DNA of 64,000 bases from Pseudomonas tremae (GTDB lineage: Bacteria; Pseudomonadota; Gammaproteobacteria; Pseudomonadales; Pseudomonadaceae), in assembly GCF_001401155.1 (NCBI RefSeq), contig NZ_LJRO01000467.1:20969-84968 (forward strand). Reading direction: 5' to 3'. The notes beneath the pieces were generated by a model that worked only from the letters and a program-made list of their open reading frames with translations, was not told where the DNA came from and searched no databases. The stretch's first letter is position 1; every line of letters starts with the position of its first letter. A program made the translations under genes and the position numbers. Shown in pieces: positions 42,573 to 49,724 of the stretch.

Positions 42573-43602
42573 AACGCCTACGTTACCGGCGCTGATCAAC
42601 CGAACCCAGGTCGACCTCGCCGACGACGCGCTGCGTCAGTCCGATGCTCGGGTGCTGTCGCGCGCACACAGCGGTGCGGCCTATGGGCTGTATGGCTATC
42701 AGGACTGGATCGCCGACCAGATTCTGCCGGACACCGCCGATGAGGAAACACTCGAACGGCAAGCCATCCTGCGCTTGCGCCAGCCGCGCAAGGTCGCGCA
42801 GTCCGCACGCGGTTCGGTGCGCTTCACCGCGGCGGCCGGTGCGGTGCTGGATGCCGACACCGTGCTGCAATTCAGCGATGGACGCTTTTACCGGGTGACC
42901 AAAGGTGTCACCACGGTCGCGGGCAACAACACCACGACAGTCGAGGCCGTGGATGCAGGCAGTCTCGGCAACGCCGATGCCGGGATGGTGATGACCGTCG
43001 TGCAACCTGTCGAAGGGATCGACAGTACGTTTACCGTGATCGAGGACGGTCTGTCTGGCGGTATTGCTCAGGAAAGCATCGAGTCGCTGCGGGCCAGGGT
43101 CGTGCGCTCTTACCGGATCATTCCGCATGGCGGCAATCAGGATGATTACGTGACCTGGGCGCTTGAAGTGCCGGGCGTGACACGGGCCTGGTGCGTGCGT
43201 CGCTATTTGGGGCCGGGCACTGTCGCGGTTTTCTTCATGCGTGACGATGAGCTTGACCCGATTCCCGATGCCGAGCAACTGGCTGAAATGGCGGCGTACA
43301 TTGAGCCGTTGCGCCCGGTCACTGCCGACGTCTATGTGCTGGCGCCGGTGCAGAAGCCGGTGGTCTACACCATCAGACTGACGCCTGACACTTCTGCGGT
43401 TCGCGCAGCAGTGGAGACGCAACTGCTGGACTTGCACAACCGCGAGGGCGGACTGGGTGAAACCCTGTTGCTGACGCATATCGCCGAAGCGATCAGCCGC
43501 GCGACCGGCGAAACCGATCATGTGCTGGTTGCACCGGTCGCCAACGTCACGGCAGCCGCCAATCAGTTGCTGACCTTCGGAGGAATATTATGGTCGTCAT
43601 AA
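42562..43602 (+). CDS. Baseplate J-like protein (Mu gp47)
   Basis: A 346-residue baseplate wedge subunit of the Baseplate_J family. DWIADQILPDTADEETLERQAILRLRQPRK and AATAAAN-type C terminus VTAAANQLLTFGGI are characteristic. Overlaps the gp48 gene by 13 bp. Confidence 0.94.
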   Translation: MPFETPTLPALINRTQVDLADDALRQSDARVLSRAHSGAAYGLYGYQDWIADQILPDTADEETLERQAILRLRQPRKVAQSARGSVRFTAAAGAVLDADTVLQFSDGRFYRVTKGVTTVAGNNTTTVEAVDAGSLGNADAGMVMTVVQPVEGIDSTFTVIEDGLSGGIAQESIESLRARVVRSYRIIPHGGNQDDYVTWALEVPGVTRAWCVRRYLGPGTVAVFFMRDDELDPIPDAEQLAEMAAYIEPLRPVTADVYVLAPVQKPVVYTIRLTPDTSAVRAAVETQLLDLHNREGGLGETLLLTHIAEAISRATGETDHVLVAPVANVTAAANQLLTFGGILWSS

Positions 43603-44189
43603 GAACTGCCGAGCACTACGCCGAGCAACTCCAGGCACTGCTGCCGCCCGGCCCCGCCTGGGACCCTGAGCGAGTGCCGGAAGTGCAGCACGTCATTGCC
43701 GGGCTGTCCCGCGAATTCGCCCGTATCGATGGCCGCGCTTTCGACCTGCTCAACGAGATGGACCCGGCCAACGTCAGCGAGCTGGTGCCGGACTGGGAGC
43801 GGGTCATGAACCTGCCCGACCCGTGCCTCGGGCTCAAGCCCTTGTTCGCAGACCGGCGCCTGTCAGTGCGACAGCGACTTGTTGCGACAGGAGGGCAGAA
43901 CGCAGGGTTCTACATCGACATTGCCATCAGCCAGGGCTACCCCGACGCCACCGTGACCGAACACCGAACGCCCCGTATGGGGCGTTCGCGTTTTGGTCAG
44001 GCGCACTTCGGCACCTGGAGCGCGCAATTCATGTGGACCCTGAACACCGGAGGGCGCCAGCGTCTGGGGCGCCGCTTCGGGGCCAGCTATTGGGGCGAGC
44101 GGTTCGGGGTCAACCCCGGCGTCGCCATCGAGTGTCTGATCCGCCGAGCTGCACCGGCGCACAGCGTCGAATTCGTTAATTTCAACTGA
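43590..44189 (+). CDS. Mu gp48-like baseplate/tail protein (DUF2313)
   Basis: A 199-residue DUF2313 (YmfQ) protein, the last of the conserved baseplate set and the link to the tail fibre. The N-terminal YAEQLQALLPPGPAWDPERVPEVQHVIAGLSREFARID is typical. The C-terminal part AHSVEFVNFN is the usual end. Confidence 0.92.
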   Translation: MVVIRTAEHYAEQLQALLPPGPAWDPERVPEVQHVIAGLSREFARIDGRAFDLLNEMDPANVSELVPDWERVMNLPDPCLGLKPLFADRRLSVRQRLVATGGQNAGFYIDIAISQGYPDATVTEHRTPRMGRSRFGQAHFGTWSAQFMWTLNTGGRQRLGRRFGASYWGERFGVNPGVAIECLIRRAAPAHSVEFVNFN

Positions 44190-44199
44190 GGAACACAAC

Positions 44200-45660
44200 A
44201 TGGATTATCCCAAGAGTGTGCCAAGCGTAGGCTTGGTCAGCGGCAAGTTTGTAGATGAAAACCCGGCCACCGGAACACCCGGCTCGCTGATCCCGGCGGC
44301 GTGGGGGAACTCGGTGACGCAGGAGATTTTGAATGCGATGGCTGCTGGTGGCGAGCTGCCCGACGAAACCAAAACAGATCAACTGGCAACGGCAATTACC
44401 CAGATTGGCTCGCAGGTCAGGCAGGCTTATAAAGGTGCCGGGTTTGGTTACACAGCTTCTGAAACTCTTTTATCTGGAGCAGCGGGGCATTGGCACAGAG
44501 TCAATGTCGCGGGGATCACGCTGACATTACCTCCCAAGGCGAGTGTAAGTGTGGGTAAATCCATTACCTTTCATAACGCATCGCCAGGAGCGGCAACTAT
44601 CAAGGCCAACGGTGCTGAGGTTATATCGCTATACGGTGCCGGCAGTAATACGTTGAAGCTCAGTGCTGAAGAGTGGGTAGAGCTGGTTTTTAATACTGAT
44701 GCGATCTACATCACCAAGCGCGGAAAAATTACCGAGGTCGTGGGGGTCGACTCGCAAAAGGTATTCTCGTTCAGCGCTGATACGGCGTTTACGAAGGACC
44801 AGATGGGGTTTCTTCTACTGGATGCCACTGGGGCCAATCGGTCGTTCTCTTTGCCATCTTCAAACGCTGCGCTTGGCGTCAGGGATGTCGTCGTTCGCCG
44901 AGTCGACAATAGTGGAAACCGACTGGTGATCAATGCCGCAGCAGGAGAGAAAATAAGGTTTCACACTCATCTAAACGCCGCTGGTTATTCCTTTCTGGTT
45001 TTGATGGGGGCCGGCGACTGGTGGCAACTACGTAGCGATGGTGCTGGAAGCTGGTGGCCGATAGGGCGATATGACAACACGCCTTTGGGGAGGCCGGTTT
45101 TCGAAACAACGACGCTGTTCAGCCCCGGCGGATATGGCGCGCTCAACGGCGCGCTGCTTAGCCGCGCCGAATGGCCTTGGCTTTGGGATCATGCGCAAAA
45201 ATCCGGGATGGTCTACACGGAAGCAGCTCGTACCGGCAAGGAAGGTGGATGGACCAGTGGCGACGGTGCTCAGACCTTTCGTGGGCCTGAGGGACGAGGC
45301 GAGTTTTTGCGGGTACTGGACGAGTCCCGTGGCGTCGATACATCGCGTGTCGCTGGCTCTTGGCAGGACGGTACTTGGCTGAGGACAGTGGCTCAGGAGT
45401 GGAGCGGCTCAGACGTAGAGACTGGCAGCTATCTGCTGGGCAACGGCCATGCGCAGGCAGACGGGCGTCTGAATTCCACAGGTCCCGGGGGGCTGTTGCC
45501 GCCAGGCGCATTAGTCCCTGCCGGCGGTTCCGCATACCTCCCAGAGACGACAGACAATGGCGTTATGGCAACTGTTATGAGAGACCAGCAACCGATGAAT
45601 AACTGGATTCGTTTTCGTAGTCGCAACATGGCCTATCCGGGCCGTATCAAACTGATCTGA
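44200..45660 (+). CDS. Tail fibre protein (receptor-binding protein)
   Basis: A 486-residue fibre. The first 90 residues (VPSVGLVSGKFVDENPATGTPGSLIPAAWGNSVTQEILN) form the conserved baseplate-attachment domain. The middle is beta-rich, and the C-terminal third has a collar-type fold (ALLSRAEWPWLWDHAQ, FRGPEGRGEFLRVLDESRGVD). The C-terminal part sets target specificity, presumably a lipopolysaccharide O antigen. From about residue 75 on, the sequence is visibly richer in A/T than the baseplate genes, consistent with module exchange. Confidence 0.92.
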   Translation: MDYPKSVPSVGLVSGKFVDENPATGTPGSLIPAAWGNSVTQEILNAMAAGGELPDETKTDQLATAITQIGSQVRQAYKGAGFGYTASETLLSGAAGHWHRVNVAGITLTLPPKASVSVGKSITFHNASPGAATIKANGAEVISLYGAGSNTLKLSAEEWVELVFNTDAIYITKRGKITEVVGVDSQKVFSFSADTAFTKDQMGFLLLDATGANRSFSLPSSNAALGVRDVVVRRVDNSGNRLVINAAAGEKIRFHTHLNAAGYSFLVLMGAGDWWQLRSDGAGSWWPIGRYDNTPLGRPVFETTTLFSPGGYGALNGALLSRAEWPWLWDHAQKSGMVYTEAARTGKEGGWTSGDGAQTFRGPEGRGEFLRVLDESRGVDTSRVAGSWQDGTWLRTVAQEWSGSDVETGSYLLGNGHAQADGRLNSTGPGGLLPPGALVPAGGSAYLPETTDNGVMATVMRDQQPMNNWIRFRSRNMAYPGRIKLI

Positions 45661-45667
45661 GGACACT

Positions 45668-46234
45668 ATGCCTACTTACTTGATAGACGACTCTGGGGCC
45701 CTGATGGGGCCCGTTGAATTACCGGTGGTTCCTGGGCTAGGCGAGCAAACTCCCAGCAACGCTGTAAGCATCAACGAAGTACTCAACGAGCCAAATACAG
45801 GGTTTGCCTGGACGTTGGTCGATGGTGAGCTGCGGCAGGTTATAGATCTGCGCGGCTCGATGTATCGAATAACCGATGGCTCGGTAGAGGAGTGGAACGG
45901 CCTCGGTTTGCCGCCTGAACGGCTTACCGCCAAACAATGGCCTGGCAAATATTACGTTTGGCGAGAGGGTGATTGGTCTCTTGATACAGAAGCGCAGAAG
46001 ATCGCATTGGCTTCGGCTGCTTTGATCCTTCGTGACCAGCATTTACGGGAAGCTGCCACACGTATCGCTCCGTTGCAGTATGCCAAGGATCTGGGAGATG
46101 CCACCGAGGCGGAGAATGCAAGTTTGCTGGAGTGGAAACGCTATAGCGTGGAACTGAACAGGATCGAGCAACACCCGGATTACCCTTTCCAGATCAAGTG
46201 GCCTTCACCGCCTTCGGATGCAGCTCCCCTCTAA
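45668..46234 (+). CDS. Tail fibre assembly chaperone
   Basis: A 188-residue protein of the Caudovirales tail-fibre-assembly type, with LIDDSGALMGPVELP at the start and the signature ending in PDYPFQIKWPSPPSDAAP. It should bind the fibre encoded immediately upstream, and such pairs are exchanged together. GAGGACACT precedes the ATG. An intrinsic terminator follows. Confidence 0.88.
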   Translation: MPTYLIDDSGALMGPVELPVVPGLGEQTPSNAVSINEVLNEPNTGFAWTLVDGELRQVIDLRGSMYRITDGSVEEWNGLGLPPERLTAKQWPGKYYVWREGDWSLDTEAQKIALASAALILRDQHLREAATRIAPLQYAKDLGDATEAENASLLEWKRYSVELNRIEQHPDYPFQIKWPSPPSDAAPL

Positions 46235-46239
46235 ACACC

Positions 46240-46259
46240 ACCGCGAAAGCGGTTTTTTT
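46240..46259 (+). terminator. Terminator after the fibre assembly gene
   Basis: ACCGC, GAAA tetraloop, GCGGT and a run of seven Ts, five bases after the stop. Short but stable because of the tetraloop. Confidence 0.7.
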
Positions 46260-46485
46260 ATGCCCAGCTTTCGAGGTCTTCACGTGCGGGTTGAGCATGT
46301 GCGAATTCCTCAAAGACCCTGCCCACTAAAGGAGGGATACCTTATGAAAGCTTGATTCATAACGCTACACAGCACCCGTCGCATTAAGGATAGCTCAGGA
46401 TTTTCTGTAGGGAATCTGGGGCGCACCTAAATGGCCATCCAGTAATAACAGCACTCTCTCAATACTCAACACAAAGGAATTAACT
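46260..46485 (+). other. Intergenic spacer with an orphan ribosome site
   Basis: About 225 bp without a full gene. AAAGGAGGG (46328-46335) is followed nine bases later by ATG AAA GCT TGA (46344-46355), a start with an excellent ribosome site but only three sense codons. The rest shows no open frame with coding character. It may be the remains of a lost second fibre or a recombination scar. Confidence 0.45.
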
Positions 46486-47544
46486 ATGAACATCGTCCCC
46501 ATCACTCGTAACCCTCAATGGGCCGATCAGGCTCACACCTCCATGACGCTCTGGGTGATCGTCAGTGAACCCGGCTATATGGATCGGCAGGACGCCATAT
46601 CGGTCTCTGCCAATCATCCGGATCCGCAATATGTAGCGTTTTACAACCGGGCAATCGCTGGAGAGTTTGGTGAGATTCTTGAGCCAAGCGAACAGACGAT
46701 TCTTATGAACATCAATGCGCAGCGTGGCGTCTACCTGGACAACGCTACCAAGCGAATCAACGAGCTGGATTTTCAACTGACCATTGTGCAAAACGCCATT
46801 GCATCGGGTTCGGCCACTGTCGCGCAAATCGAGTCCCGGCCTGCGCTGCAAGCCGAGCTTGATGCGTATTCGCTTTACCGGGCACAGCTCTCCAATCTGA
46901 GTTCGCTGCCAGGGTTCCCCCTGTCTTTTGTCTGGCCTGTTCCACCTGCAACTCCCTTCGTTTACGTAAAGCCGTCGGATGTGCCTACGCCTTCTACAGG
47001 CGTGAGCGAAGATGAACTGCCTTGGATCATGAGCAGCATTCGTAACCCTCGCTGGGTCGATCAGGCTCATACCGCTATCGTGCTTCTGGTCGTTTTTGAG
47101 AAAACCAAATATACGAAAGGCGAGGAGGCCGTCACTGTTTCTGCCAACGCACTCAAGCCGCAAGCCAGAGAACTCTTCAATCGTGCCTTTAACGGCGAGT
47201 TTGGCGTGATTCTCGAGCCGATCACGGAAGCGGGAACGGGCGATGTCATGACTCAGCGCGACGGATACTCGGCCCTGGCCACTGCGAAAGTCGATTCGTT
47301 GATCAGCAGGTTGAGCACCGTGCAAAGTGCCATTGAAGCCCAGTTGAAAACCCTGCCTGCACTACAAGCCGAGCTCAATGCTTACTGGCTATACAGGGTG
47401 CAGCTCGCCCAACTCGATGCGCAGCCGGGCTTTCCAGGGTCGTTTGTATGGCCCGTAGCGCCCGCATCGCCATTCGTGTACGTAAAGCCGGTTGAACAGC
47501 CAGCACCTTTTATAGGCGTAAGTGCAGACGAGCTACCCAAGTAA
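46486..47544 (+). CDS. Tandem two-domain protein related to tail fibre assembly chaperones
   Basis: A 352-residue protein built of two copies of a domain of about 175 residues. Each begins with RNPxWxDQAHT and repeats EAxxVSANxxxPQxxxxxNRAxxGEFGxILEP, a helical segment with VQNAIAS/VQSAIEA, then LQAELxAYxLYRxQL, PGFPxSFVWPVxPAxPFVYVKP and TGVSEDELP/IGVSADELP. The PGFP...WP ending resembles fibre assembly chaperones. Function is unknown; a chaperone for the fibre or a scaffold is plausible. AAAGGAA precedes the ATG. Confidence 0.68.
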   Translation: MNIVPITRNPQWADQAHTSMTLWVIVSEPGYMDRQDAISVSANHPDPQYVAFYNRAIAGEFGEILEPSEQTILMNINAQRGVYLDNATKRINELDFQLTIVQNAIASGSATVAQIESRPALQAELDAYSLYRAQLSNLSSLPGFPLSFVWPVPPATPFVYVKPSDVPTPSTGVSEDELPWIMSSIRNPRWVDQAHTAIVLLVVFEKTKYTKGEEAVTVSANALKPQARELFNRAFNGEFGVILEPITEAGTGDVMTQRDGYSALATAKVDSLISRLSTVQSAIEAQLKTLPALQAELNAYWLYRVQLAQLDAQPGFPGSFVWPVAPASPFVYVKPVEQPAPFIGVSADELPK

Positions 47545-47547
47545 TCA

Positions 47548-47576
47548 CGCCCCGCACTGACGGGGCGTTGTTTTAT
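47548..47576 (+). terminator. Terminator after the two-domain protein gene
   Basis: CGCCCCG, 6-base loop, CGGGGCG, then TTGTTTTAT. It separates the fibre module from the lysis genes. Confidence 0.75.
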
Positions 47577-47651
47577 CCGCAGTGCGCGTCGTTCTGGAAA
47601 AAGTAGTACTTCATCGACGCGTGATGCCAGCAAGCTATTTAGGAGGAATCC

Positions 47652-48197
47652 ATGCTTATCAACCAGCAACAACTACTGCAAATCCTCCCCGACGCCGGCC
47701 CTAAAGCCGGCGTTTTTGTGTCTGCTCTCAACGTCGCCATGACTCGTTACAACATCAATACCCGGCTGCGCATTGCTGGATTCATTGCCCAGATCGGGCA
47801 TGAATCCGGGCAGTTTCGCTATGTGCGGGAGCTGGGCAGCGACAGCTACCTGGCGAAGTACGACACCGGGCAGTTGGCACTGCGTCTGGGCAACACGCCA
47901 GAGGCGGACGGCGATGGCCAGCTTTATCGCGGTCGGGGGCTGATTCAGGTGACAGGGCGGGCGAATTACGAAGCGTGCGGGGAAGCGCTGGGGCTGGACC
48001 TGTTGAGTCAGCCGCAGTTGCTCGAACAACCAGAGCACGCCGCGATGTCGGCGGCGTGGTTCTGGGACCGGGCAAACCTCAACGCACTGGCAGACAAGGG
48101 TGATTTTCTGATGATCACCCGCCGCATCAACGGCGGCACCAATGGCCTGGCGGATCGACAGGCGCTTTACCAGCGGGCCTTGGAGGTACTGCCGTGA
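47652..48197 (+). CDS. GH19-type endolysin (chitinase-like lysozyme)
   Basis: A 181-residue glycoside hydrolase family 19 domain, used by many Pseudomonas phages as peptidoglycan lytic enzyme. Catalytic Glu51 in GHESGQF and probable second Glu60, then LYRGRGLIQVTGRANY (91-106) and the MITRRINGGTNGLADR block. No signal peptide, so release depends on a holin. AGGAGG lies 7 bases before the ATG. Last structural-type gene before the spanins. Confidence 0.92.
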   Translation: MLINQQQLLQILPDAGPKAGVFVSALNVAMTRYNINTRLRIAGFIAQIGHESGQFRYVRELGSDSYLAKYDTGQLALRLGNTPEADGDGQLYRGRGLIQVTGRANYEACGEALGLDLLSQPQLLEQPEHAAMSAAWFWDRANLNALADKGDFLMITRRINGGTNGLADRQALYQRALEVLP

Positions 48198-48703
48198 AAA
48201 TGCTGGATGTGCGATTCCTGATCCTCGCATTCGTGCTGGGGTCGGGGCTGGGTACATGGGTCGCCTGGAAGTGGCAGGCGGCCCGCTATGGTCTGCAACT
48301 GTCGGCGCAACAACTGGCCTGGCAGCACGAACGCGAGCAGGCGGCATCCGCTGTCATCGAGTGGCAGGCTGCCGAACAGTCACGACGGCGGGCATTGGAA
48401 GTCCGTCTGCAAAACAACGATACAAACCTTCACAAGGAGTTGAGCGATGCACAGACCTCTCAAGCTCGTTTGCGCGACCGTCTGGCCACTGCTGATCTGC
48501 GGCTGTCAGTCCTCCTCGCCAGCCCTGCCGCTGGTGACGGAATGTCAGCCACCACCGATGCCGGCAGCCTGGTTCATGGAGGCCCGCGAGGCGAACTTGA
48601 CCCAGCGGCTGCTGGACGAATTGTCGCCATTACCGACGACGGCGATCAGGGATTGATCGCCTTGAAGGCCTGCCAAGCCTACGTGCGTGAGATTGCGCAC
48701 TGA
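48194..48703 (+). CDS. Inner-membrane spanin (Rz-like)
   Basis: A 169-residue protein with an N-terminal membrane anchor (FLILAFVLGSGLGTWVAW) and a long coiled-coil periplasmic region (HEREQAASAVIEWQAAEQSRRRALEVRLQ...). It starts with GTG overlapping the endolysin stop (GTGA) seven bases after GGAGG; an ATG lies two codons later. Works with the nested Rz1 to disrupt the outer membrane when the cell lyses. Confidence 0.85.
   Translation: MKMLDVRFLILAFVLGSGLGTWVAWKWQAARYGLQLSAQQLAWQHEREQAASAVIEWQAAEQSRRRALEVRLQNNDTNLHKELSDAQTSQARLRDRLATADLRLSVLLASPAAGDGMSATTDAGSLVHGGPRGELDPAAAGRIVAITDDGDQGLIALKACQAYVREIAH
48447..48656 (+). CDS. Outer-membrane spanin Rz1-like lipoprotein, nested in Rz
   Basis: A 69-residue lipoprotein wholly inside the Rz gene in the +1 frame. 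Signal LVCATVWPLLICGC gives an acylated Cys near residue 20, followed by a short Pro-rich mature part (SSSPALPLVTECQPPPMPAAW). AAGGAGTTGAGCG precedes the ATG, a strong ribosome site inside Rz. The nested Rz/Rz1 layout is the classic lambda arrangement. Confidence 0.88.
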   Translation: MHRPLKLVCATVWPLLICGCQSSSPALPLVTECQPPPMPAAWFMEAREANLTQRLLDELSPLPTTAIRD

Positions 48704-48752
48704 TGTTCCTTTCGGCTCCCCACCCTCGGCCATCGTGCCCCTGCCTGAATCC

Positions 48753-48782
48753 CGCCTCCGTCAGGAGGCGCGGCCTTTTTTC
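48753..48782 (+). terminator. Terminator at the end of the tailocin
   Basis: CGCCTCC, loop GTCA, GGAGGCG, then CGGCC and a run of six Ts. The T-run is four to five bases from the stem. It marks the right border of the tailocin transcription unit. Confidence 0.65.
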
Positions 48783-48827
48783 CCTCCTTAATAGTCCGTT
48801 CAGTCTGCCTTGCCTAGTACATTCATA

Positions 48828-48856
48828 TTGCACCGGCCCATTCGGTACGCTAATGT
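48828..48856 (+). promoter_or_regulatory. Candidate trpGDC promoter with flanking inverted repeat
   Basis: TTGCAC (48828-48833), 17 bp, TAATGT (48851-48856), about 45 bp before the Trp leader ATG. The 8-bp perfect arms TCGGTACG (48842-48849) and CGTACCGA (48864-48871) straddle the -10 and start site with centres 22 bp apart, a possible operator. Confidence 0.55.
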
Positions 48857-48908
48857 CCCGAAACGTACCGATGAGACCCCTTCCGTGACGACAGTCAGCA
48901 AGCTTTTG

Positions 48909-48953
48909 ATGCGCGTAATCAAGGCTCACGCCCGTTGGCGTTGGCGCGCCTGA
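48909..48953 (+). CDS. trpL: Trp leader peptide of trpGDC
   Basis: Fourteen residues, MRVIKAHARWRWRA, with tandem Trp codons separated by Arg, 162 bp before trpG. It nearly matches the peptide before trpE. The similarity runs eight codons further upstream, so the peptide could begin at GTG 48885. CCGGC-CCT-GCCGG follows the stop, as at trpE. Ribosome stalling at the Trp codons under tryptophan starvation would control a terminator; the terminator itself is not obvious since the following T-runs are weak. Confidence 0.7.
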   Translation: MRVIKAHARWRWRA

Positions 48954-49115
48954 CTATTTCCTTGCCGGCCCTGCCGGACCCGTACCTGCATGCCTTCGAT
49001 TTGTAATGCTTTCTGCCCCGGTTCCCCCACGCTTTGCGGCTGAGAGGGGAGGCTTGAGCGAAGTAGAATCCGGAAGGCTCGAATCAAGTCAGTAAATCAA
49101 AAGGTTGATAGCAAA

Positions 49116-49715
49116 ATGTTGCTGATGATCGATAACTACGACTCCTTTACCTACAACGTTGTGCAGTACCTCGGTGAGCTGGGGGCAGACGTCAAAGTCA
49201 TTCGCAATGACGAACTGACCATTGCCCAGATCGAAGCCCTGAACCCCGAGCGCATCGTGGTATCGCCCGGCCCGTGTACGCCCAACGAAGCAGGCGTATC
49301 GCTTGAGGTGATCAACCACTTCGCTGGCAAATTGCCGATTCTGGGTGTCTGCCTTGGGCATCAGTCCATTGGCCAGGCATTCGGGGGCGAGGTGGTGCGT
49401 GCGCGTCAGGTAATGCATGGCAAGACTAGCCCGGTGGTACACGAAGACGGTGGCGTGTTCGAAGGCCTTAATCATCCGTTGGTGGTAACCCGCTACCACT
49501 CGCTGGTGGTCAAGCGCGATACCTTGCCCGAGTGCCTGGAAGTGACGGCATGGACGTCGCTTGAAGATGGCTCTGTTGACGAGATCATGGGCCTGCGCCA
49601 CAAGACATTGAACATCGAGGGCGTACAGTTTCACCCCGAGTCGATCCTGACCGAGCAAGGTCACGAGTTGTTCGCCAATTTCCTCAAACAGAGCGGCGGC
49701 CATCGTCAGGTCTAA
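49116..49715 (+). CDS. trpG: Anthranilate synthase component II TrpG (glutamine amidotransferase)
   Basis: Glutaminase subunit that feeds ammonia to TrpE, 199 residues. Class I amidotransferase triad: Cys79 in GVCLGHQSIG, with His and Glu in VQFHPESIL. MLLMIDNYDSFTYNVVQYL is the usual start. In many bacteria TrpG also serves as PabA. First gene of trpGDC; the partner trpE is separated by the esterase and tailocin. Confidence 0.95.
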   Translation: MLLMIDNYDSFTYNVVQYLGELGADVKVIRNDELTIAQIEALNPERIVVSPGPCTPNEAGVSLEVINHFAGKLPILGVCLGHQSIGQAFGGEVVRARQVMHGKTSPVVHEDGGVFEGLNHPLVVTRYHSLVVKRDTLPECLEVTAWTSLEDGSVDEIMGLRHKTLNIEGVQFHPESILTEQGHELFANFLKQSGGHRQV

Positions 49716-49724
49716 GGACTTCTT

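Noticed and set aside
30781..48782. Intact Mu-like prophage
   Set aside because: No transposase, Mu ends, head genes or packaging genes; gene order starts at gp37 and ends with lysis genes.
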